A stretch of DNA of 64,000 nucleotides from Streptomyces sp. CB01635 (lineage in GTDB: Bacteria > Actinomycetota > Actinomycetes > Streptomycetales > Streptomycetaceae), in NCBI RefSeq assembly GCF_002803065.1, contig NZ_NNBL01000003.1, positions 248,001 through 312,000 of the forward strand, in the 5' to 3' direction. Both the position numbers and the translations under genes were made by a program. This document shows positions 46,367 through 55,198 of the stretch, one piece after another. The notes under the pieces were generated by a model. That model ran no database searches, was not told where the DNA came from, and saw nothing but the letters and a program-made list of their open reading frames with translations. Each line of letters begins with the position of its first letter. Positions within the stretch are counted from its first letter, which is position 1.

Positions 46367-47613
46367 CGAGTCTTCACTCCCAACAGGCGCAGCAGGGTGC
46401 CGGCGGCGAACGTGGCCACGGCGCCGAGCGCGAGCACGAGGTAGATGCCGGTGACGCCCATATCGGTCGGACTGGCGGCCAGTTGGACGGGCCTGGTGTC
46501 CTGGGGCGTGGACGAGCCGTCGTCGGACGGGGCTTTCGGGGCGGCCGGAGTGTCGTCGGCCGGCACCTGCGAGTCCGCGGCGTCCCCGCCGCCACCCGCG
46601 TCGGACGGCGCCTGCGGCACCCGTGCGGGCGGCACGCTTCCGCTGCCGGGCGGCGCCTCGATGCGGCCGGCGTCGGCGGAAGCGCGGCCGAACACGTACG
46701 TCACGGTGTAGACGGCCCCGGACTGGGTGTCCTGTTGCCGTGCCTGCACTTCGAGACCGGCCGACACGACGCCCTGCTCGGTGCGCTTCTCGTCCAGGTA
46801 GCGGATCTTGATTCCCGCGGCCGCGAGGGCCTTGGCCGGATCGGCGGCGTCGGGCAGCGGTGCGGTCTGCCCGACGACCTTGAGTCCGTCCGGGGATATC
46901 TCGACACCCTGGCCGGCGATCTCGGTGCGGCCGATGCTGAGCTCGGAGTCCCGTACGACCTTGCCGTCCCGGTCGACCGTGGCGGTCGCGGAGCTGAGCA
47001 CGCGGCCGAGTTCGAGGACGCCGTTGACCGCCCACGGCTTGGTGTCGGAGGTGGCCGTTGCCTTCCCCGTGAGGGCGTCCGGGTCCACCGATGTGTGGGC
47101 CATCGCCGTGGTGGACGCCGCCGCCGCGTCCTGGCCGAGGACCGTACTGGCCTGCGCCTTGGTGGACGTCTTGGTGCTGTGCGAGCGCATGACGTGCGGA
47201 TCCTGGCCGCTGGTGGCGCTCTCGTCGGAGGGGTACGTGGAGGCCGCGTACGCCGGATAGTCGGGGAACTTCTGCCCGGTCTGGCTGCCGATCAGCGCGG
47301 GTGCGGAGATGACCGTCTCGCCGGGATAGGGGCTGCCGGCCCACCCCGACGACTCGCCGACCGCGTAGTTCACGCAGGCCCGGGCCACCGGAACACCCAC
47401 ACCGGTGGGCGCCTGCAGCAGCGTGTCGTTGCTCGCGCTCACGGTCACCTGCACGCCCTGCGCCGTCGCGGTCACCGGGCAGTCGCTGCCCTCCGAGTCG
47501 CCCGGCTCGGCCGCACCGGCCGCCGTCGGCAGGAACACCAGAAGCGCGACCGTGCCCGCCCCGGAGAGCGCGCGGGCTCGCAGGGGGAGGGAGAGGGATC
47601 CTCGCACGGACAT
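46354..47613 (-). CDS. Exported, C-terminally membrane-anchored protein of unknown function, Liv-type operon
   Basis: A 419-residue protein with a signal peptide (about 1-34, ending TAAGAAEP), a beta-rich body containing ACVNYAVGESSGWAG and YPGETVISAPALIG, a Pro/Ala/Asp-rich spacer (about 315-385) and a C-terminal membrane segment (about 392-412) followed by KTRWTS. This is the layout of a surface protein held in the membrane. I do not recognise the body domain. It is the first gene of the importer operon, so it may capture substrate or organise the complex at the surface. Confidence 0.65.
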   Translation of the reverse strand: MSVRGSLSLPLRARALSGAGTVALLVFLPTAAGAAEPGDSEGSDCPVTATAQGVQVTVSASNDTLLQAPTGVGVPVARACVNYAVGESSGWAGSPYPGETVISAPALIGSQTGQKFPDYPAYAASTYPSDESATSGQDPHVMRSHSTKTSTKAQASTVLGQDAAAASTTAMAHTSVDPDALTGKATATSDTKPWAVNGVLELGRVLSSATATVDRDGKVVRDSELSIGRTEIAGQGVEISPDGLKVVGQTAPLPDAADPAKALAAAGIKIRYLDEKRTEQGVVSAGLEVQARQQDTQSGAVYTVTYVFGRASADAGRIEAPPGSGSVPPARVPQAPSDAGGGGDAADSQVPADDTPAAPKAPSDDGSSTPQDTRPVQLAASPTDMGVTGIYLVLALGAVATFAAGTLLRLLGVKTRWTS

Positions 47614-47982
47614 CGATGCCCTTCGCCTAGATTTGACGGACCGTCATATATGGCTGACCCGCCGCACTCTCTGCGCACGTACCGAGACTCGGAAGGGGGC
47701 GCATGGCCGCATCCCGGTGAACGGACCTGCCACTCCCGCTCAGTGGGACTCGCCGACGGACAACGCGAGCTTCCCGGACCCGCAGTGGTGCGCCCAAAGG
47801 GTGAGGATTCTGTATGTGCACGGCAGGGGCCTCGCAAGGGTCACCCATCGCGGCGAACGGACCGTCAACACTGTCCGCGTCCCGGTCGGTTCGATCGCGG
47901 ACAGGTGCGCAGGACACGGCCCGGACACATCACGAAACGGCCCCGGCTCGCGCTCGCGCTCTCGCTCTCGGTGGAGGCGGAC
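47614..47982. promoter_or_regulatory. Divergent control region with repeated ACGGACCGTCA
   Basis: The 369-base gap separates the importer operon (minus) from an IclR gene (plus). ACGGACCGTCA occurs at 47636-47646, as part of the perfect dyad TGACGG-A-CCGTCA (47634-47646), and again at 47857-47867. The first lies 20 bases before the operon start, the second about 115 bases before the IclR start. They are plausible IclR sites. No other gene is seen here. Confidence 0.5.
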
Positions 47983-48783
47983 ATGACGGCACCCGCGAAG
48001 GTCGGCGGACGCGCGGGCGACGTCCCCGCCCCGAGCTCCATGATCGAACGTATGACGCTCATCCTCGACGCGTTCGACCCTCACACGCCCAGCCTCTCCC
48101 TCCTCGACCTTGCCGAACGCACCGGCCTGCCACGCTCCACCCTGCATCGCATCCTCGACCAGATGATCAGGTTGCGCTGGCTCACCCACTCCACGGGCGG
48201 TTACCGGCTCGGCATGCGCCCTCTGGAGCTCGGCGGGCGCGCCGCGGGACACAATGAGATCAGGGACGTCGTCACGCCTCTGCTGCACGAGATGTGCCGG
48301 CGCACCGGCCTGGCAGGACATCTCGCCGTCCTCGACGGACGTGAGGTGGTCTTCCTGGAGAAGGCGGGCGGCCGGTCCGCCGCCCAGCTGCCCACCCGGC
48401 TCGGTGCTCGACTGCCCGCACACACAACGGCTGTCGGCAAGGCGATCCTCGCCACACTCGACCCGGGCCTGGTCGACTCGGCCTACCGCGGCCAGCTGCC
48501 CATGAGTACCCCGCGCACCCTGCGCACCGCCGTGGACCTGCACCACGAACTGACCAGGATTCGCAGGCGGGACGGCCTGGCTATCGACAACGAAGAGACC
48601 CTGACGGGCTTCCGCTGTGTTGCGGCCCCCCTGCGCAGCGGCGGCCCGGCGACGGCCGCGCTGTCACTCTGCGGCGACTACCAGGCAATGGATTTCAAGG
48701 AGTTGGCTCCACTGGTGCACGACCTCGCGGGCGAGGCGTGCCGTGCGCTGTTCCCGCGTCAACGTCAACACCGGGCGGGGTAG
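47983..48783 (+). CDS. IclR-family transcriptional regulator
   Basis: A 266-residue regulator with winged helix SLLDLAERTGLPRSTLHRILDQMIRLRWL (about 37-65, core LAERTGLPRSTLHRIL) and an effector domain (VVTPLLHEMCRRTGLAGHLAVLDG, THTTAVGKAILA-like AHTTAVGKAILATL, DGLAIDNEETLTGFRCVAAPL; given in parts). ATG 47983 follows GGAGG at 47973. It is divergent from the surface-protein/Liv operon, with shared ACGGACCGTCA motifs between, so it probably controls that operon. Confidence 0.87.
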   Translation: MTAPAKVGGRAGDVPAPSSMIERMTLILDAFDPHTPSLSLLDLAERTGLPRSTLHRILDQMIRLRWLTHSTGGYRLGMRPLELGGRAAGHNEIRDVVTPLLHEMCRRTGLAGHLAVLDGREVVFLEKAGGRSAAQLPTRLGARLPAHTTAVGKAILATLDPGLVDSAYRGQLPMSTPRTLRTAVDLHHELTRIRRRDGLAIDNEETLTGFRCVAAPLRSGGPATAALSLCGDYQAMDFKELAPLVHDLAGEACRALFPRQRQHRAG

Positions 48784-49531
48784 GGCACGAACCTGCCTCA
48801 GCCGCGCTATCGGCCCCGGCCGCATCACCCATCGCCACGTCCCATGCGTGGTCAGAACCGCCGAGCGGTCCCAAGGCCGCCGCCGACTCGCCGACGGCCG
48901 AGGGCGCGCGGACCGCTGTCGGAGACCGGTCATGGCGTTGAGCCGACCGCTCCGGGCGCCCACCGGGGCCGCGCATGTACGGGGTTGGGCGCCGAACCGA
49001 CCGGGCGCCGTTGCGGCGCTGGAGGAGAGACGGCTGGGTTCGACGCGCAGATCGCGGTGGGCCCGTGGACCGTCCGTGGCCCGTGCGTTCCCGTCCAGGT
49101 GGGCGAGGAGGGCGCGCCGGGTGGCCGCTGCGCACCATGACGAAGACTCGGCCCCCACCGGCCATCCACGGCGGGATTCTCTACCGCGACACGGAGGACG
49201 TCCCGCAGCCGCTCCTGGCTCTTGGCCTGAAGACGCACCGCCCGCCGTGGACCTTCCACAGCGGCCTCCCGAACGACGGTAAGACCCCCGTGGACCTCAC
49301 GGTCGGCCGCACCGCCCTCGCCCTGGCCGCCAACCGCGTGCACCTGTCCTGCGCAACCACTGCGGTCAGGCTTCCGGCGGACCGTTGACACGGGTGTAGA
49401 CCTTCTCGGCCGACGGGTCCCTCGGGCGCCGGCGACGCCGTCCCCACTTGTTTGAAATAATGACCTCAATTGCCCTTTATGCCGGGCGACGCCATGACCT
49501 CGATCACCGAGGGTCCTGCCAGGAGGCCGAA
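48784..49531. other. Intergenic stretch without a supported gene
   Basis: About 750 bases. A frame at 49137-49388 (beginning MTKTRPPPAIHGG) could be a small protein, but it has no clear ribosome binding site or family motif. The rest is Arg-rich noise in all frames. A short AT-rich island near 49451-49484 probably carries the promoter of the phosphatase gene. Confidence 0.4.
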
Positions 49532-49633
49532 ATGCACTCCTCAATCGTGTGGGCGGACCCGGCAACGGTGCGGAGCGATCGCCGCAGACGGAAGGCGACC
49601 GAGAGCGGCCGTACGGTCCCCGGGCGCTTGTGA
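49532..49633 (+). CDS. Possible 33-residue upstream ORF coupled to the phosphatase gene
   Basis: ATG 49532 lies five bases after a perfect AGGAGG (49521-49526), the best ribosome binding site in this stretch. The ORF ends in TGA at 49631-49633, which overlaps the phosphatase ATG (TGATG). The phosphatase ATG itself has no clear ribosome binding site, so translation of this ORF could deliver ribosomes to it. The peptide is basic (SDRRRRKATESGR) with no recognisable family. Confidence 0.45.
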   Translation: MHSSIVWADPATVRSDRRRRKATESGRTVPGRL

Positions 49634-50967
49634 TGGCGGGAATCGAGCGCGGCATCCACCCGAGGCAGCCACATACCCCGGACCTGCACGAACGTCTGCG
49701 TGCCGAGCTGGGCCGGATCGACGAGCAATTGCGGTCTCTGCTGGACGCCATGGACCGAGTTCAGGGCCTGCTGGATGCCGTGGTGTCCATCAGCCGGGAG
49801 GTGGAGCTGCCCGCGGTGCTGAACCGCATCGTCACCACCGCCATGGATCTGGTGGGCGCCCGCTACGGGGCAATGGGTGTGCTCGACGAGTCCGGAGACC
49901 ATTTGGAGCGGTTCATCGCCGCCGGCCTGTCCGCACAGGAACGCGCTGCTCTGGCCGAGGCCGGATTCCCTCGCGGTATGGGGGTCCTCGGGCACCTGAT
50001 TCATCATCCGGAGCCCCTGCGGGTGGAGAGCATTCTGTCTCATCCGTCGTCCACCGGGTTTCCGCCCGGTCATCCGAGTATGCGTACCCTGCTCGGCGTC
50101 GCGATCAGCGTCCGCGGCGAGATCTACGGCGATCTCTACCTCTCCGAGCGGCGCGACGGACAGCCCTTCGACGCTCACGACGAGAACGTCGTCGTCGCCC
50201 TGGCCGGTGCCGCCGGGATCGCGATCGAGAACGTCCGCCTGTTCGAGCGTGTACGGGTCGGAGCCGAGCAGTTCCAGCGGCTGCTGCTGCCGACACTTCC
50301 CGACCTGCGGCCTTTCACCGCGGCCGCGATCTACCGGCCCGCAGCCGAGCCCAGCCAGCTCGGCGGAGACTGGTACGACGCGATCCCGCTGTCCGGCAAC
50401 GTCGTGGCGGTCGTCATCGGTGATGTGGTCGGGCACGATCTGCGGGCCGCGGCCTCCATGGCCTCCACCCGCAACATGCTGCGCGCTCTGCTGTTCGAGC
50501 ATGGCGGTGCGCCCGCTGCCGTCCTCGCCCAGCTCGACCGCACCCTGCAGGCCATGACAAGCAACCCCATCACCACCACGACGCTGGCGCGGATCGAACC
50601 GGCCGGACCGGGCTGGCGCCTCCACTGGAGTAGCGCGGGCCACGTCCCGCCCCTGCTGATCGTCCCTGGTCGCCGGGCGGAAACCCTGTTCGCCGAGCCG
50701 GGGCTGCCGCTCGGGGTCGACCCGGAACAGCCCCGCCCCGATCACTCCCGATACATGCCACCTGACTCCACCGTGGTCTTCTTCACGGACGGGCTGATCG
50801 AACATCCTGCCCGGCCCATCGACGAGAGCCTCGACGAGCTCACCGCACTAGCCACCCTGTACGCCGCCCTGCCCCTGCCGGAATTCGTTCAGGCACTGGC
50901 CGATCACCACCCCAGCGACGGTCACGACGACATGGCCGTCCTCGCCCTGCGCACCCCGCCCGCCTGA
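49633..50967 (+). CDS. GAF-domain PP2C (SpoIIE-type) protein phosphatase
   Basis: A 444-residue cytoplasmic serine/threonine phosphatase of the Rsb type. A short coiled N-terminus (LRAELGRIDEQLRSLLDAMDRV) leads to a GAF sensor domain (about 52-200, MDLVGARYGAMGVLDESGD, GEIYGDLYLSERRDG) and a PPM/SpoIIE domain (about 215-440: AAEPSQLGGDWYDAIPL, VIGDVVGHDLRAAASMA, WSSAGHVPPLLI, HDDMAVLALR). The metal-binding Asp residues GDWYD, GDVVGHD and DDMAVL are intact. Such proteins dephosphorylate anti-sigma antagonists in streptomycetes. The start is chosen as the TGATG-coupled ATG 49633; GTG 49549 is an in-frame alternative. Confidence 0.87.
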   Translation: MAGIERGIHPRQPHTPDLHERLRAELGRIDEQLRSLLDAMDRVQGLLDAVVSISREVELPAVLNRIVTTAMDLVGARYGAMGVLDESGDHLERFIAAGLSAQERAALAEAGFPRGMGVLGHLIHHPEPLRVESILSHPSSTGFPPGHPSMRTLLGVAISVRGEIYGDLYLSERRDGQPFDAHDENVVVALAGAAGIAIENVRLFERVRVGAEQFQRLLLPTLPDLRPFTAAAIYRPAAEPSQLGGDWYDAIPLSGNVVAVVIGDVVGHDLRAAASMASTRNMLRALLFEHGGAPAAVLAQLDRTLQAMTSNPITTTTLARIEPAGPGWRLHWSSAGHVPPLLIVPGRRAETLFAEPGLPLGVDPEQPRPDHSRYMPPDSTVVFFTDGLIEHPARPIDESLDELTALATLYAALPLPEFVQALADHHPSDGHDDMAVLALRTPPA

Positions 50968-51070
50968 CCGCGCGTCCGCGCCGGACACCCGGCTCAACGG
51001 TGCCGTGGAGGATCCCGGGGAAGCGGCGGATGATGGATCACGGAGGGATGTCGAAGCGGAGGCCGCACCC

Positions 51071-52204
51071 ATGACAGCCGCCCGGCGAGAACGGCTCCGG
51101 CGCTGCGCTGCGGCCGCCCTGGAGATCTGTGTGGTGGCCGCGGTCTACTACGGCTCGGCCAAGCTGGGACTGCTCCAGCAGCTGGTGCGCGGCCAGGTCA
51201 CCCCGCTGTGGCCGCCGACCGGTATCGCCCTGGCCAGCCTGCTCCTGCGCGGCCCGCGGGTCTGGCCCGGGATCGCGCTCGGCGCGCTCCTGGTCAACGT
51301 CTCCCTCGGCCCGTCGCTGCCGGCCGTGCTCGCCATCGTGGCGGGCAACACCCTCGCGCCCGTCTGCTCGTACGCACTGCTCCGCCGTGCGGGATTCCGT
51401 AGTGAACTGTCCCGTTTGCGGGATGTGCTCGCACTGATCTTTCTCGGTGCGTTCACCGGAATGCTGGTCAGCGCGACGATCGGCAGCGGAACCCTGGCCC
51501 TGGCCGGTGTGGTGGGCGCCGACGGGTTCTGGCCGACGTGGTCTGTCTGGTGGACCGGCGACGCGATGGGCGTCCTGGTGGTGACGCCGGTCCTGCTCGT
51601 TCTCCGCTCGGCACGCTGGCCGAAGGACGCTCCACCGTCCCGTTGGGTGGAGGGGTTCCTGCTCGTCGCAGCCACGGCCGGCGTCGGTCTTGTCGCGACC
51701 GGCAGCGCGCCCCTCATGTTCCTGAGCTTCCCGCTGTTGATCTGGGCGGCCTTCCGCTTCCAGCTGGCCGGGGCCGCACCCTGCGCACTGGCCGTGTCCA
51801 CCTTCACGATCATCGCCGCGGCCCGGGGGACCGGTCCGTTCACCGGTCACGATCTGCTCACCAGCATGATCACCCTGCAGGCTTTCAACGGTTCCTCCGC
51901 GTTGACCGCCCTGCTGGTCGCGGCCGCCGTCAGCGAACGCAACCAGTTCCAGCAGGAGATCTCGCAGGCCTGCGGGTATCTCGCCGAGATGGTGGCCAAG
52001 ATCTCCGCGGGCGGCTACCAGCCGACGCTTCCCCTCCGCTTCGGCGAAGTGAAGGGGGCCGGCGAAGAGAACGAGCTCGGCGAAGTGAACAAGGTCGATC
52101 AGGAGATCAAGCTCGGCGAAGTGCACAAGGCCGATGAAGAGACCAAGGTCCGCGAAGAGGACAAACGGGAAGGGCGCGGCGGGCGAACCGGAAGAACGGC
52201 GTGA
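51071..52204 (+). CDS. MASE1-domain integral membrane sensor with repeat-bearing tail
   Basis: A 377-residue membrane protein with about eight segments covering residues 15-305. The MASE1 hallmarks are present (VTPLWPPTGIALASLLLRGPRVWPGIALGA, core PLWPPTGIALASLL, and WTGDAMGVLVVTPVLL). MASE1 usually precedes a kinase, cyclase or phosphatase domain, but none follows here. The C-terminus is instead a charged tail with two 12-residue repeats (ELGEVNKVDQEI, KLGEVHKADEET). ATG 51071 follows GGAGG at 51058-51062. The adjacent SpoIIE-type phosphatase, 100 bases upstream, may be its functional partner. Confidence 0.8.
   Translation: MTAARRERLRRCAAAALEICVVAAVYYGSAKLGLLQQLVRGQVTPLWPPTGIALASLLLRGPRVWPGIALGALLVNVSLGPSLPAVLAIVAGNTLAPVCSYALLRRAGFRSELSRLRDVLALIFLGAFTGMLVSATIGSGTLALAGVVGADGFWPTWSVWWTGDAMGVLVVTPVLLVLRSARWPKDAPPSRWVEGFLLVAATAGVGLVATGSAPLMFLSFPLLIWAAFRFQLAGAAPCALAVSTFTIIAAARGTGPFTGHDLLTSMITLQAFNGSSALTALLVAAAVSERNQFQQEISQACGYLAEMVAKISAGGYQPTLPLRFGEVKGAGEENELGEVNKVDQEIKLGEVHKADEETKVREEDKREGRGGRTGRTA
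52073..52144 (+). repeat. 36-bp in-frame tandem repeat in the MASE1 gene tail
   Basis: Two adjacent 36-bp units (52073-52108 and 52109-52144) share CTCGGCGAAGTG, then (A/C)ACAAGG and GAT(C/G)A. They encode the 12-residue repeats of the acidic/basic tail. A partial copy (TCGGCGAAGTGAA) lies at about 52041. The unit length can vary without shifting the frame. Confidence 0.75.
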
Positions 52205-52450
52205 TCAGCCGGGCGTTCCGCCGGGCAGGGGTTTGTCGGAGCTTCGCAGCGTGCGCGATGCCGTCGCTCCGGCGGGGCACCTTGGAACGGGGAAGGGGCG
52301 GGCCGAGTGGCTCACCGTCGAGCCGAGCTGACCCCTCCGCGGGGAGCGGGGAAGCTGCCCCCCGCGGGGAGTGGGGAAGGGGTCGCGTGCCTCCGCCTGA
52401 CTCGGTGCAGGCGCTCCCTCACCGGTCCCCATCTGGGATGATGAGTGATC

Positions 52451-53476
52451 ATGGCCTCCATGTCCTCGCACGGTTCAGCCGGCACGCCGCCCACCAGTGA
52501 GGACGTGGCGCGCGCCGCGGGGGTGTCGCGGGCCACCGTTTCGTACGTCCTGAACAACACCCGGAGCGGACGCGTCAGTGAGGCGACCCGGGAGCGGGTG
52601 AGGGAAGCGGCCCGGCAACTGGGTTATGTGCCGCACGCCGTAGCGCGGGCACTGCGCGCGGGGCGGAGCGGTGTCGTGCTGCTCACCGCCCCGGCCGTGA
52701 CCGCGGGGCCGTTGTTCGCCCAGTACTTCGCCGAGCTGCAGTTGGCCCTTTCGGAGCTCGGCTACACGGCCGTGCTCTACGGCCCGACGGGACGCCGGGG
52801 CGCGGAGGCCGCTCGCCGGTGGGCCGAGTTGAGGCCCGACGCGGTGCTGTCGCTGATGGACGACAGCCTGGATGGGCACGCTGTCGATGTGCTGCACCGA
52901 GCCGGGATCGGGGTCGTGGTCAGCGCCGGGCCGGTGCCGGTGCCCGGCGCGCACGCGCTGGTGGCGGATCAGATGCAGGTCGGCGCGGTGGCTGTGGAAC
53001 ACCTGGTGGCGGCCGGACGCAGGAAGATCGGTGTGATCGTCCCCGCTGATGCGTCGCTGCGCGGGTTCGCCGTGCCCAGGTTCTCCGGAGCTGAGGCCGC
53101 GGCGAGCGCACATGCTTCGGTCACCGTCGTGCGGCAGGAACTCGCCTTCGGCCAGGAGGCGGCGGCTCGGTGGGCCGAGCTGTTCGTCCAGACCGGGGCC
53201 GACGGGTTGTTCGCCTACAACGACGAGTACGCGTCCGTCGCCGTGCGCGCCCTGCAGGACGCCGGCCTGCGTGTCCCGGAGGACGTCGCCGTCGTGGGTG
53301 CGGACGATCTGCTGATCGGCAGACTCCTCCGCCCGAAGCTGACGACCGTCCGCATGGACTTCACGCCCGCACGTGAGATCGCGGCGATGCTGGACCGCCT
53401 GATCGGTACCCCTGACACGCCCGCGGAGACCCGCTCCTACCTCCGAACCGGTCTGGTGATCCGGGAAACCGCCTAG
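52451..53476 (+). CDS. LacI-family transcriptional regulator of the GH3/MFS unit
   Basis: A 341-residue repressor with DNA-binding domain PTSEDVARAAGVSRATVSYVLN (starting about residue 13; helix core DVARAAGVSRATVSYVL) and hinge REAARQLGYVPHAVARAL. The sugar-binding domain has EHLVAAGRRKIGVIVP, GLFAYNDEYASVAVRAL and DVAVVGADDLLIGRLL. The start may be ATG 52451 or GTG 52445, two codons earlier. Directly upstream, an 18-bp GC-rich direct repeat (52338-52355 and 52363-52380, period 25) is of unknown meaning. It lies before the sugar importer gene and probably represses it. Confidence 0.87.
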   Translation: MASMSSHGSAGTPPTSEDVARAAGVSRATVSYVLNNTRSGRVSEATRERVREAARQLGYVPHAVARALRAGRSGVVLLTAPAVTAGPLFAQYFAELQLALSELGYTAVLYGPTGRRGAEAARRWAELRPDAVLSLMDDSLDGHAVDVLHRAGIGVVVSAGPVPVPGAHALVADQMQVGAVAVEHLVAAGRRKIGVIVPADASLRGFAVPRFSGAEAAASAHASVTVVRQELAFGQEAAARWAELFVQTGADGLFAYNDEYASVAVRALQDAGLRVPEDVAVVGADDLLIGRLLRPKLTTVRMDFTPAREIAAMLDRLIGTPDTPAETRSYLRTGLVIRETA

Positions 53477-53581
53477 TCAGGGCGGTCGGCAAGGTGACGT
53501 CACAGCAGCGTCGCCGCACGCGGCAACCGCGTCGTGGCTGATGGAGGCGTTGCTCCGGCGTCGATCAATGGCTTCAACTTT

Positions 53582-53660
53582 TCAACACGTGAGTGGTGCC
53601 GCAGCTGATGACGAACACAACTCATGCCGTCAGACCTCTTCCGCTGATTACACGTGTCAC
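53582..53660. promoter_or_regulatory. Two ACACGTG motifs before the MFS gene
   Basis: AACACGTGAG (53584-53593) and TACACGTGTCAC (53649-53660) share ACACGTG in the 255-base gap between the LacI and MFS genes; the second contains the 8-bp palindrome ACACGTGT. They are possible LacI sites, but the dyads are short and the call is weak. Confidence 0.3.
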
Positions 53661-53731
53661 CTACTGTCCTCCTCAACGCGCGCCCCCACCGCGTCCGCAT
53701 TCATCGGCATCGCTCTTCAAGGGGCCTCACC

Positions 53732-55066
53732 ATGACCCATTCACTTCCTGAAAACGCGACGGCGACCGCTGTCGTCGGCGCCGACACCGAGGCCGCCGCA
53801 CCCGTGCCTCCCCGGCGCCTCGCACGGCTCTACGTCACGCTGCCCGCCGCCAACATCGCGCTCTACCTGCTGTGGCTCGGCGTGGGCAGCTTCCTGTTGC
53901 CCATCCAGGTCGCCCAGATCACCGGCACGAACGACACATCCGCGCTGTCCACGGCCAGCACGACGGGGGCCGTCCTCGCGACGATCGGCAACCCGGTGTT
54001 CGGGCAACTGTCCGATCGCACGCGGTCCCGGTTCGGCCGCCGGGCGCCGTGGATCCTTCTGTGCGCGCTGCTCGGCGCACTGGCCCTGGTCGCCCAGGCG
54101 CACGCGACGAGCATCGCGACGCTCGGTCTGAGCTGGGGCGTCGTGCAGTTCATCATGAACGGCTACCAGGCCGCCCTCACCGCCGCGATGCCCGATCGGG
54201 TCCCGGTCGCCCGGTACGGAACCTTTTCCGCGCTGGTCGGTCTGGGCGTGCCCCTCGGCACGATCGCCGCCGCACTGATCATCGGCGGGGTGCCCGGTAC
54301 GAAGTTCGGCCTGGACGGTGTCATCGGCGGATTCGGCGGCCGGTTCGCCGGTGAGAACGGCTACTACCTGATAGCCGGCGTCATCGTCGTCGCGGCGCTC
54401 GTGTTCGTCGTCCTGTCCCCGGACCGCGACGCCCGTGACCTGCCGCGCGAGCCGTTCTCACTCAGGGAGTTCCTCGGCGGCTTCTGGGTCAGCCCCCGCC
54501 GGCACCCGGACTTCGGCTGGGCCTTCGTCTCCCGGCTCGGGGTCATGCTGGGCTATTTCATCGTCCTCACCTACAACCTGTACCTGCTCGCCGACTACAT
54601 CAAGGTCCCGCCCCAGGATCTGCTGCCGACCGTCGGCTTCCTGATGGTCGTCAACGCGCTGTGCACGGTCGCCGCCACCGTCCTCCTCGGACCCCTCGCC
54701 GACAAGGTCGGCAGGGTGAAGCCGTTCGTGTTCGCCTCCGGCATCGTCGCGGCGCTGGCCCTGTCGCTTCCGATGCTGTGGCCCACTCAGGGCGGCATGC
54801 TCACGTACAACATCGTCGGGGGCCTGGCGTTCGGCGCCTACATGGCCGTCGACATGGCGCTGATCACCAAGGTCCTGCCGCGCGCGGCCGACGTGGGCAA
54901 GGACATGGGCGTCATCAACATCGCCAACGCCGGACCGCAGATTCTCGCGCCCACCCTCGCCGGCTGGATCGTCGCCGCCGGCGGCTACGAGGCCCTGTTC
55001 CCGGTCGCCGCGGCCGTCTCCCTCGTGGGCGCGCTGGGTGTACTCCGCGTCCGGGGCGTTCGCTGA
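53732..55066 (+). CDS. MFS sugar transporter of the GPH/SLC45-like group
   Basis: A 444-residue, 12-segment membrane importer. It has the GPH/SLC45-like motif of loop 2-3, GQLSDRTRSRFGRRAPWIL, and its repeat in the second half, LADKVGRVKPFVFASG. AANIALYLLWLGVGSFLLP and FGAYMAVDMALITKVLP are further family features. ATG 53732 is preceded by AAGGGG. It is followed by a cytoplasmic GH3 gene, so it likely imports a beta-glucoside that is split inside the cell. Confidence 0.88.
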   Translation: MTHSLPENATATAVVGADTEAAAPVPPRRLARLYVTLPAANIALYLLWLGVGSFLLPIQVAQITGTNDTSALSTASTTGAVLATIGNPVFGQLSDRTRSRFGRRAPWILLCALLGALALVAQAHATSIATLGLSWGVVQFIMNGYQAALTAAMPDRVPVARYGTFSALVGLGVPLGTIAAALIIGGVPGTKFGLDGVIGGFGGRFAGENGYYLIAGVIVVAALVFVVLSPDRDARDLPREPFSLREFLGGFWVSPRRHPDFGWAFVSRLGVMLGYFIVLTYNLYLLADYIKVPPQDLLPTVGFLMVVNALCTVAATVLLGPLADKVGRVKPFVFASGIVAALALSLPMLWPTQGGMLTYNIVGGLAFGAYMAVDMALITKVLPRAADVGKDMGVINIANAGPQILAPTLAGWIVAAGGYEALFPVAAAVSLVGALGVLRVRGVR

Positions 55067-55198
55067 GCCGTCCGGCCCGCCACGCCGTCCCTCCCGCGTC
55101 CGCGCGGTGACCACCGTCCTCGCGGCGCCGGCCGTGACCCGATCCGCGCCGTGCGCCGAACCACCCCGGATTCCGTCCCCTTCGCCCTGGAGACACCC

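Noticed and set aside
48930..49751. Minus-strand gene opposite the phosphatase start
   Set aside because: Low-complexity Arg/Ser-rich translation that crosses the well-supported start of the phosphatase gene.
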